Assembly (NCBI GenBank): GCA_902773195.1
Contig: CACYDL010000129.1
Coordinates: forward strand, 1 to 5,292
Direction: 5' to 3'
Length of the DNA: 5,292 nt
Source of the DNA: an uncultured Lachnospiraceae bacterium
GTDB lineage: Bacteria; Bacillota_A; Clostridia; Lachnospirales; Lachnospiraceae
Shown here: piece by piece, positions 1 to 4,671 of the stretch
Numbering within the stretch: the stretch's first letter is position 1
How the letters are laid out: the number at the start of each line of letters is the position of its first letter
The notes under the pieces: model-generated
Database searches by the model: none
Told to the model about the DNA's origin: nothing
What the model saw: only the letters and a program-made list of their open reading frames with translations
Position numbers and translations under genes: made by a program

Positions 1-423
1 ATGCTGATTGGCCCCGGTGAGCTGGTTGAACAGGGTGGTCTTGCCGCTGTTCTGATTTCCCACCAGCGCAAAGGTCAGCAGGGTGCCCTCGGGAAGAGGA
101 TCCCCCGATCCCCTGGGATGATATTTTCCCTCCTCGCCGAGACCGGGATGTTCTTCTTCCCTCTTTCTGAGCCGGCTCCCGGACGACTCCGCTGGCGCCT
201 CGGCGGGCTCCACCTCGATCTGCTCCGCGTCGGCCAGACGGAGCGTCAGCTCGTAGCCGTGGAGGCGGAGCTCCATGGGATCGCCCATGGGGGCCAGCTT
301 GACCAGGGTGACCTGCGCCCCCGGAATCACGCCCATGTCCAGAAAATGCTGCCGCAGCGCGCCTTCGCCCCCCACGATGGTGATGACGGCGCTCTCTCCC
401 GGCTTTAAATCTCTGATTGTCAT
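1..423 (-). CDS. feoB: FeoA-FeoB fusion, ferrous iron transporter (N-terminal part, cut by the left edge)
   Basis: The visible 141 codons are open to the window edge. Residues 1-72 form a FeoA (SH3-like) domain: the start MTIRDLKPGE, then FLDMGVIPGAQVTL (27-40), GDPMELRLHGYELTLR (47-62) and the closing DAEQIEV. A charged linker (about 73-112) contains HPGLGE and KYH, as I recall from clostridial fused FeoAB proteins. The FeoB G domain then begins with TFALVGNQNSGKTTLFN. GNQNSGKTT (122-130) is the G1/P-loop, and LTGANQH ends the visible part. FeoB is a GTP-dependent inner-membrane Fe(II) importer, and FeoA is normally a small separate partner. The rest of the G domain and the membrane part lie outside the window. 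ATG at 423-421 is chosen because GAGG sits 6 bases upstream. An in-frame ATG at 435-433 has no ribosome binding site. The gene has its own promoter and is separated from the sugar operon by a terminator. Identity is secure; the full length is unknown. Confidence 0.93.
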   Translation of the reverse strand, partial: MTIRDLKPGESAVITIVGGEGALRQHFLDMGVIPGAQVTLVKLAPMGDPMELRLHGYELTLRLADAEQIEVEPAEAPAESSGSRLRKREEEHPGLGEEGKYHPRGSGDPLPEGTLLTFALVGNQNSGKTTLFNQLTGANQH

Positions 424-428
424 TATTT

Positions 429-433
429 TCCTC
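429..433 (-). promoter_or_regulatory. Ribosome binding site of feoAB
   Basis: The minus strand reads GAGGA five bases before the ATG at 423-421 (six bases if counted from GAGG). The site overlaps the alternative upstream ATG at 435-433, so it favours the downstream start that gives the standard FeoA beginning MTIRDLKPGE. Confidence 0.75.
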
Positions 434-480
434 ATTTCCGGATGTTTTCCCGCCTCCCGGACGGAGCCGGCGCACCCATC

Positions 481-502
481 TTTCTTACGGATTTCTTACG
501 GA
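481..502. repeat. Perfect 11-bp tandem duplication in the feo leader
   Basis: TTTCTTACGGA occurs twice with no gap (481-491 and 492-502). On the minus-strand transcript this reads TCCGTAAGAAA twice. It lies between the leader hairpin and the feoAB ribosome binding site. The first copy on the transcript overlaps the base of that hairpin by two bases. It could be a simple slippage product or a repeated protein- or RNA-binding site; the sequence does not say which. Confidence 0.85.
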
Positions 503-533
503 GGGAAAGCCGCGCGGACGCGCGTTTTCCCTC
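501..533 (-). other. Stable stem-loop at the 5' end of the feoAB leader
   Basis: Arms GAGGGAAA (501-508) and TTTCCCTC (526-533) pair perfectly over 8 bp. Inside them CGCGC (511-515) pairs with GCGCG (520-524) around a 4-base loop, with a small asymmetric bulge (509-510 against 525). The predicted transcript start, from the TATAAT at 541-546, is near 534, so the hairpin would be at the very 5' end of the mRNA. No U-tract follows it in the minus direction, so it is not an intrinsic terminator. A role in protecting the 5' end of the mRNA, or in regulation, is inference. Confidence 0.6.
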
Positions 534-548
534 TTAAATCATTATAAG
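533..548. promoter_or_regulatory. Weak Fur-box-like imperfect palindrome over the feo -10
   Basis: On the minus strand CTTATAATGATTTAAG covers the -10. Its outer arms CTTA and TAAG are complementary. The core TTATAAT-G-ATT resembles the left half and centre of the 7-1-7 Fur consensus TGATAATNATTATCA, with about 9 of 14 defined positions matching and a poor right half. Ferrous iron importers are commonly controlled by Fur- or DtxR-type repressors, so a site here is expected. However, the match may simply reflect the AT-rich -10 region. Confidence 0.25.
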
Positions 549-568
549 AAGATACGCCTTCTTGTAAA
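541..568 (-). promoter_or_regulatory. Sigma-A-type promoter of feoAB
   Basis: On the minus strand a perfect -10 TATAAT (546-541) is preceded by the -35 TTTACA (568-563, five of six matches to TTGACA) with a 16-bp spacer. It sits between the upstream operon's terminator and feoAB, and its surroundings are clearly more AT-rich than the rest of the window. The predicted start near 534 gives a leader of about 110 bases. The position and the motif quality both support a real promoter. Confidence 0.8.
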
Positions 569-575
569 GTATCTT
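549..575. promoter_or_regulatory. Operator-like inverted repeat spanning the feo -35
   Basis: AAGATAC (549-555) and GTATCTT (569-575) are perfect 7-bp inverted arms separated by 13 bp. They bracket the -35 hexamer and part of the spacer, a position where a bound repressor would block RNA polymerase. I do not recognise the half-site as belonging to a named regulator. A 7-bp inverted repeat of this spacing could arise by chance in a 300-bp gap. Confidence 0.35.
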
Positions 576-581
576 TCCTGA

Positions 582-603
582 GAAGCGGCTCAGAATCCGC
601 TTC
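582..603. repeat. Small inverted repeat upstream of the feo -35
   Basis: GAAGCGG (582-588) pairs with CCGCTTC (597-603) around an 8-base loop. An alternative shorter pairing, CTGAG (578-582) with CTCAG (589-593), is mutually exclusive with it. It lies between the operon terminator and the feo promoter, with no T-tract on either side that would make it a terminator. It could be an upstream operator or merely a chance structure. Confidence 0.4.
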
Positions 604-616
604 GTCCTTCCTCCCG

Positions 617-673
617 AAAAAAGCAGCGGGGAAGACCGGGGGCATCAGATAAACCGCCCGGGCTTCCCCGCTG
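617..673 (-). terminator. Rho-independent terminator of the aldouronate operon
   Basis: CAGCGGGGAAG (624-634) and CTTCCCCGCTG (663-673) form a perfect 11-bp GC-rich stem. After an A/G mismatch the stem continues with CCGGG (636-640) against CCCGG (657-661), leaving a loop of about 16 bases. In the minus direction the stem is followed after one C by six T residues (622-617). It lies about 70 bases past the aguA stop codon and upstream of the feo promoter, exactly where the operon should end. A U-tract exists only on the minus side, so it is not obviously bidirectional. Confidence 0.88.
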
Positions 674-745
674 TGAAATGGAGGGAATGCAGATTCAGTT
701 GAACCGGTTTCGCCAAAATCCCCGGCCGCGGTCCTTTCGTCTCCG

Positions 746-2593
746 TCACGGCCAGATTTTTCTCCCCTTTTCATCCGGGATTCCGCTGAATCTCCGGAAG
801 AAGGTATTGATCACGTCGCGCCACTCCCCGGCGTTTTCGATCTGTCTCCTCATTCTTTCCTCCGCAAGGCCCCTGTCGCTTTCCGGCAGCGGCAGCCGGG
901 CCAGCCGGCGTCCCATGGCGGCCGCCTCATCGGCTCCCTCGAAGTGATCGTCGTAGATCCTCTGGATCAGGGTTCTGCCGTCCTTCATTCTGAAGGTGTA
1001 GGGAAGCCGGTGAAAGAAAAGGAGGTACTCGTCCGGGCAGGTCCGGGGATCCCCGTACAGCGAGCGTTCCGGCTCCGGGTACTGAAGAACGAACCCGGTG
1101 CCCTTCTCCGTCCGGTCGATTCCGACGGCGTCCCTGTCCGCCCTGTTGTAGGTCCCCCACACCGAAAATTCGTAGCCGTAGGGGCTCGGCCCGTAATGTC
1201 CTTCCGGATTCACCATCCAGCAGAGGCCCAGGGGGGCGGTGTATTTCTCATAGACGGCGCGGCTTTGGGCGAGGATCTCCAGCAGAGCGTCCTCGTCCGT
1301 CGGTCCGAACCCGTAGGTGAGCCGGATCCAGCTCCTCATCACCCGGAGGGGATCGCGGTCCCGATTCCAGGCGTAGAGTCCGAAGGCAAACAGATTGAGC
1401 GCCGCAAAGGGGTGCCCCGTCCAGCAAGCGTCTCTCCCGAGATTGCTGACGGCAGCGGCCGCCGCGGTCTTCTTCCCGGAGAGCTGTCCGAACAGCTCCG
1501 TCCACATGGGCGGCATGGCGAAGAGATCCACCTGCTGGCCCGTGTACTCCTGGGCGAGCTGAAGCTCCACCGCCAGTCCGGTCCGCTCCATGCCTGTCAG
1601 AAGAGGCGACACCGGCTCTCTCACCTGAAAATCGAAGGGCCCGTATTTTACCTGCAGGATGACGTTCTCACGGAAGAGTCCGTCGAGGGGCCGGTAGGCC
1701 TCGTACGCGGCGCACGGCCTGTCCACCGAGGCGTCCCGCCAGTCCTGCGTGCAGTTGTAGACGAAGGCCCTCCACAGAAGGATCCCTCCCCAGGGGGCGA
1801 CCGCGTCGGCCAGCATGTTGGCGCCCTCCGCGTGGGTCCTGCCGTAGGTGCCGGGCCCCGGCCTGTGCTCGCTGTCCGCCTTGACCAGAAAGCCCGCGAA
1901 ATCCGGTATGGCTTTCCACACGGCGGCGGCGCAGTCCCGCCACCACCCCGCGACGTCCGGATCGAGCGGATCCGCCGTGGCCAGGCCTCTTTGCGCGGGT
2001 TGGGAAAAATCGACCGAAAACATCAGCCTCACGCCGAAGGGGCGGAGGACGGCGGCGAATTCCGCCGCATCGGGCAGAAGCTTGTCGAGCAGGCGCCGGG
2101 CGGGTTCGTGTACGTTGACGTTGTTGATGCACAGCACGTTGATTCCGACGCCGGCGAGCAGCCGTCCCAGCTGCCGGATCCTGTCCGGCTCATAGCGGAA
2201 GGCGCCTCCCTCAAACCAGAGGGAATCCCCCGCGTAGCCTCTCTCGATGCTGCCGTCCAGGTTGTCCCAGCATTCGAGGATCCGGTACGGGTTCTCCGGC
2301 TCCCGGGGGCCCTCCTCCGGGGTCTCCCCGCACAGGAGCGATCCGATGAGGGCGTAGGTGCCGTAGAGCACGCCGGGCGAACCCCCGGAGACGAGGAAGC
2401 CCCCGTCTTCTTTTCGTATCACGAAGCCGTCCCCCTCCCCGGAGGCTCTCACGTCGATCCCGATGCCGCCCCCGGCTGTCTTAAGAAAATTCGCCGCTTC
2501 GAAAGCGGCGATTTCCTCCGGGGTTTTCAGGTTCTTCGGCACCCGCTCCGGCAGCGCTCTCAGCCAGAGGGGATAGTCCTTCCAGGTCAGCAT
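746..2593 (-). CDS. aguA: Alpha-glucuronidase, glycoside hydrolase family 67, cytoplasmic
   Basis: This 615-residue enzyme removes (4-O-methyl-)D-glucuronic acid from the non-reducing end of aldouronic acids released from glucuronoxylan. The GH67 signature WDNLDGSIERGYAG is at 109-122. The catalytic acid is E242 in KADSE, and the base pair is D321 in FDFQVREP and E349 in QEYTGQQ. They equal E285, D364 and E392 of the Geobacillus enzyme with a constant offset of 43. R275, K316 and K238 fit the carboxylate-binding residues known from the Cellvibrio enzyme. The C-terminal domain carries WMVNPEGHYGP, the WGTYNRAD/GIDRT region and IYDDHFEGADE. No signal peptide is present, so it acts in the cytoplasm after import. 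It is shorter than the usual 670-680 residues, with 43 missing before the catalytic acid. The start is supported by the family-like beginning YPLWLRA and by AAGGGA 8 bases upstream. It is the last gene before the terminator and probably cotranscribed with the importer. Confidence 0.97.
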   Translation of the reverse strand: MLTWKDYPLWLRALPERVPKNLKTPEEIAAFEAANFLKTAGGGIGIDVRASGEGDGFVIRKEDGGFLVSGGSPGVLYGTYALIGSLLCGETPEEGPREPENPYRILECWDNLDGSIERGYAGDSLWFEGGAFRYEPDRIRQLGRLLAGVGINVLCINNVNVHEPARRLLDKLLPDAAEFAAVLRPFGVRLMFSVDFSQPAQRGLATADPLDPDVAGWWRDCAAAVWKAIPDFAGFLVKADSEHRPGPGTYGRTHAEGANMLADAVAPWGGILLWRAFVYNCTQDWRDASVDRPCAAYEAYRPLDGLFRENVILQVKYGPFDFQVREPVSPLLTGMERTGLAVELQLAQEYTGQQVDLFAMPPMWTELFGQLSGKKTAAAAAVSNLGRDACWTGHPFAALNLFAFGLYAWNRDRDPLRVMRSWIRLTYGFGPTDEDALLEILAQSRAVYEKYTAPLGLCWMVNPEGHYGPSPYGYEFSVWGTYNRADRDAVGIDRTEKGTGFVLQYPEPERSLYGDPRTCPDEYLLFFHRLPYTFRMKDGRTLIQRIYDDHFEGADEAAAMGRRLARLPLPESDRGLAEERMRRQIENAGEWRDVINTFFRRFSGIPDEKGRKIWP

Positions 2594-2602
2594 AATTTCG
2601 GT

Positions 2603-2658
2603 CCCTTCTCTTCCGTTCCTTTTCTCCCGTTCCTTTTCTCCCGTTTCTTCTCTTCCGT
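2603..2658 (-). repeat. Four tandem 14-bp purine-rich units in the aguA leader
   Basis: On the minus strand four consecutive 14-base units read ACGGAAGAGAAGAA, ACGGGAGAAAAGGA, ACGGGAGAAAAGGA and ACGGAAGAGAAGGG. The middle two are identical and the outer two differ at a few purine positions. Upstream (2659-2672) the tract fades into a degenerate version. The AAGGGA that serves as the aguA ribosome binding site (2602-2607) begins in the last unit. Each unit is almost free of pyrimidines, so the leader should be unstructured and rich in Shine-Dalgarno-like GGAGA/AAGGA sequences. A role in boosting or tuning aguA translation is inference. Confidence 0.85.
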
Positions 2659-2671
2659 CCTGCTTCTTTTC

Positions 2672-2701
2672 GCCCGCGCAGAACTTCCGCCGGCCGCGGG
2701 C
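2672..2701 (-). other. GC-rich hairpin between ytcP and aguA
   Basis: GCCCGCG (2672-2678) pairs with CGCGGGC (2695-2701), giving a 7-bp all-GC stem with a 16-base loop. It begins about ten bases past the ytcP stop. In the minus direction it is followed by GAAAAGAAG rather than a T-tract, so it is not a standard terminator. A likely role is to stabilise the 3' end of the upstream message or to mark a processing site between permease and enzyme genes. Confidence 0.5.
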
Positions 2702-2710
2702 CGTCTTCGT

Positions 2711-3625
2711 TTATTCCTTCACGCTTCCCAGCGCGATGCCGGTCACGAAGTACTGCTGGAGGAACGGATAGACGATCAGGATCGGGACTGTCGCGATCAC
2801 GGTGATCGCGCAGCGGATCGTGATCGGGGTGGTCTGTCCCAGGGTATTCAGCGCCTCTGCGGTGGTCTTCGCCGCGTTCGCGCTCGCCTGGGTGGTGGCC
2901 AGCTTCATCTTCAGAAGATACTGAAGACTGTAGAGCTCCTTCTTTCCACCGCAGTAGAGATAGGTGTCAAACCAGCTGTTCCAGCTTCCCACGGCGACGA
3001 ACAGCGCCACGGTGGCGAGAACCGGCTTGCAGAGCGGGAAGATTATCTGCCAGAATACCCGGATGTCGCCCGCGCCGTCGATCCTCGCGGACTCCACCAG
3101 GGCCTCCGGGAGGCTCGAGATGTACGTCCTGATGACGATCATGTTGAAGCAGGAGAACATCGTCGGAATGATGTACACCAGGTAGCTGTTGCTCAGCTTG
3201 AGCGTCTTTGAGATCAGCAGGTAGTTCGGAATGAGTCCCGCGTTGACATACATGGTGAGAACCATGATCACGGTGATGAATTTCCGGAGAACGAATTCCT
3301 TTCTGGACAGGCAGTAGGCCAGCATGCTGGTCCAGAACAGGTTGAGGAGCGTGATCAGCACCGTCTTGGACGCGGAGATCCACGCGGCCTGGTAGACCGC
3401 CTTGTCCGAGAGAATCGACTTGTAGCTCTCGAGGCTGAACACTCTCGGCCACAGGCCGATATTGCCTCTGAGGGCGTCGGTGCCGTCGTTGAACGAATAG
3501 GCCACCGTGTTGATCACCGGATACAGCGTGATGAACATCAGCAGTATCAGGAAGATCGCGTTGACGGTCGGGAACACTTTGCCGTGACGGACTTTTTTCT
3601 GTTTGACTGCCGCAGCTGCTTTCAT
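2711..3625 (-). CDS. ytcP: Sugar ABC transporter permease, YtcP/CarB type (aldouronate importer)
   Basis: This 304-residue integral membrane protein is the second permease of a carbohydrate importer of the LplB/YtcP class. About six membrane segments are visible near 19-42, 84-105, 114-137, 147-168, 199-218 and 270-291. The cytoplasmic EAA loop that docks the ATPase reads EALVESARIDGAGDIRVF (174-191) and continues to a proline at 197. The C-terminus, VPILIVYPFLQQYFVTGIALGSVKE, is the family's usual ending. The pairing with lplB and a neighbouring GH67 enzyme points to aldouronic acids as substrate. The gene starts 21 bases past the lplB stop. A perfect AGGAGG (3638-3643) sits in that gap at a rather long 12-base spacing from the ATG. 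No in-frame start lies between it and the ATG. No ATPase gene is visible, so a shared MsmX-like ATPase is inferred. Confidence 0.92.
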   Translation of the reverse strand: MKAAAAVKQKKVRHGKVFPTVNAIFLILLMFITLYPVINTVAYSFNDGTDALRGNIGLWPRVFSLESYKSILSDKAVYQAAWISASKTVLITLLNLFWTSMLAYCLSRKEFVLRKFITVIMVLTMYVNAGLIPNYLLISKTLKLSNSYLVYIIPTMFSCFNMIVIRTYISSLPEALVESARIDGAGDIRVFWQIIFPLCKPVLATVALFVAVGSWNSWFDTYLYCGGKKELYSLQYLLKMKLATTQASANAAKTTAEALNTLGQTTPITIRCAITVIATVPILIVYPFLQQYFVTGIALGSVKE

Positions 3626-3637
3626 TTCTCTGATCCG

Positions 3638-3643
3638 CCTCCT
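3638..3643 (-). promoter_or_regulatory. Ribosome binding site of ytcP
   Basis: The minus strand reads AGGAGG in the 21-base gap after the lplB stop, 12 bases before the ytcP ATG. The spacing is longer than the usual 5-9. No nearer start codon exists in frame, so the ATG at 3625-3623 stands. Closeness to the lplB stop suggests translational coupling. Confidence 0.6.
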
Positions 3644-3646
3644 CTC

Positions 3647-4600
3647 TCAGACAAGCGTGTTCTCATTGAGCTTCTTCGCCACGGTGTTCGCGGCAAAGAG
3701 CAGGATAATCGCCACGATGCTCTTGAACATACCGGCCGCCGTCGCCACTCCGTACTGCTGCTTTGAGATACCGTACTTCAGCACGAAGATGTCGATGGTC
3801 TGGGACCTGTCCATGACGAGCGAGGATCCGAGCAGGTACTGAATCTCGAAGCCCGCCTCCATCAGATGTCCGATGTTCATGATCAGGAGGATCACGAAGG
3901 TGGACTTGATGCCCGGCAGGGTGATGTAGCGGATCCTGTTGAACCTGCCGGCCCCATCGATCGCGGCCGCCTCATAGAGACTCGGATCGATGGCCGTCAT
4001 GGCGGAGATGTAGATGATGGTGTTCCACCCGACCTCCTTCCAGACGTTGATCGCGCCGACCAGCCACCAGAAGTACTTGCTCTCACCCAGGAAAAACAGC
4101 GGCTCCTTGATGATTTTGAGGTTCATCAGGAGGGCGTTGATGGGTCCGTTGCTGGCGAAAATGTTCTGCGCCATGCCGACGACGATAACCATACTGAGGA
4201 AATGCGGCAGATAGGTGACCGTCTGAACCGTGCGCTTGAAGAAGGTATTCATCACCTCGTTCAGCAGGATGGCCAGGACGATGGCCGCGACCGTGCCGAG
4301 CACCAGGTTGATGACGCTCATGGCGAGCGTGTTGCGGACGCTGTTGACGAAGTCGGCGCGGCCGAACAGCCACTGAAAATTCTTCAGGCCGACAAATTTG
4401 CTTCCGGATATTCCCTGCTTGGGCTTGTAATCCTGGAACGCCGTGATCCAGCCCCACATGGGTCCGTAGTTGAATATCAGGACGTAAATCAGCATCGGCA
4501 CCGACATGATCAGAAGCTGCCACTGCTTCCCGAGCTTTCCGAAGAAGCCCTTCTTCCTGACGGTACCGCCGTTTACGGTTTTCCCGGCATTGTTGCTCAT
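3647..4600 (-). CDS. lplB: Sugar ABC transporter permease, LplB type (aldouronate importer)
   Basis: This 317-residue permease pairs with the YtcP-type protein encoded next. A basic cytoplasmic N-terminus (RKKGFFGKLGKQW) leads into the first membrane segment (about 28-45) and the family's FNYGPMWGWITAFQDYKP block (43-60). Further membrane segments lie near 92-113, 132-148, 176-198, 233-246 and 288-305. The EAA loop that contacts the ATPase reads EAAAIDGAGRFNRIRYITLP (210-229). The C-terminal YGISKQQYGVATAAGMFKS stretch is also typical of LplB. The start ATG at 4600-4598 is preceded by GGGGGTG at a spacing of about six bases. The gene is separated from the binding-protein gene by 71 bases containing a stem-loop, and from ytcP by 21 bases. 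Assignment to the permease family is secure. The substrate is inferred from the adjacent aguA and the known aldouronate clusters. Confidence 0.93.
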   Translation of the reverse strand: MSNNAGKTVNGGTVRKKGFFGKLGKQWQLLIMSVPMLIYVLIFNYGPMWGWITAFQDYKPKQGISGSKFVGLKNFQWLFGRADFVNSVRNTLAMSVINLVLGTVAAIVLAILLNEVMNTFFKRTVQTVTYLPHFLSMVIVVGMAQNIFASNGPINALLMNLKIIKEPLFFLGESKYFWWLVGAINVWKEVGWNTIIYISAMTAIDPSLYEAAAIDGAGRFNRIRYITLPGIKSTFVILLIMNIGHLMEAGFEIQYLLGSSLVMDRSQTIDIFVLKYGISKQQYGVATAAGMFKSIVAIILLFAANTVAKKLNENTLV

Positions 4601-4623
4601 GGATGCACCCCCGTTAATATAGT

Positions 4624-4651
4624 AAGGGGAGAGAACCAGGTCTCTCCCCTT
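4624..4651 (-). other. Intercistronic stem-loop between binding-protein and lplB genes
   Basis: AAGGGGAGAGA (4624-4634) and TCTCTCCCCTT (4641-4651) form a perfect 11-bp stem with a 6-base loop. In the minus direction it is followed by ACTATATTAACGG, not a run of T, so full termination is unlikely. Stem-loops after binding-protein genes in ABC operons commonly protect the upstream message from 3' decay or cause partial termination, giving more binding protein than permease. That role fits here but is inferred. Confidence 0.7.
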
Positions 4652-4671
4652 TGTCAGGCTTCAAGAATGTA

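Noticed and set aside
1..408. Plus-strand open frame of 135 codons at the left edge
   Set aside because: It is antisense to the FeoA-FeoB fusion, whose FeoA domain and P-loop are unmistakable on the minus strand.
275..547. Plus-strand open frame of 90 codons across the feoAB start
   Set aside because: It overlaps feoAB antisense and extends through the promoter and leader elements. No ribosome binding site or recognisable product was seen.
496..774. Minus-strand open frame of 92 codons between aguA and feoAB
   Set aside because: It starts inside aguA without a ribosome binding site and runs through the intrinsic terminator, the feo promoter and the leader hairpin. The product is low-complexity with no known domain.
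1248..2214. Several minus-strand open frames inside aguA in other frames
   Set aside because: Their arginine-rich translations are out-of-frame readings of the GH67 gene. The aguA frame is continuous and carries all family motifs, so there is no sign of a frameshift.
944..3211. Very long plus-strand open frame (755 codons) antisense to aguA and part of ytcP
   Set aside because: It runs opposite a clear GH67 gene and crosses the ytcP-aguA gap. Its translation is rich in R, G, P and H with no recognisable domain. High GC content in the real codons removes stops from the opposite strand.
4601..4623. Possible internal promoter (TATATT) before lplB
   Set aside because: No acceptable -35 lies 16-18 bp upstream on the minus strand, because that position falls in the stem-loop. 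The AT-rich stretch is very short.
4624..4651. Intrinsic terminator after the binding-protein gene
   Set aside because: The stem is strong, but the sequence after it on the minus strand is not T-rich. It is annotated as an intercistronic stem-loop instead.
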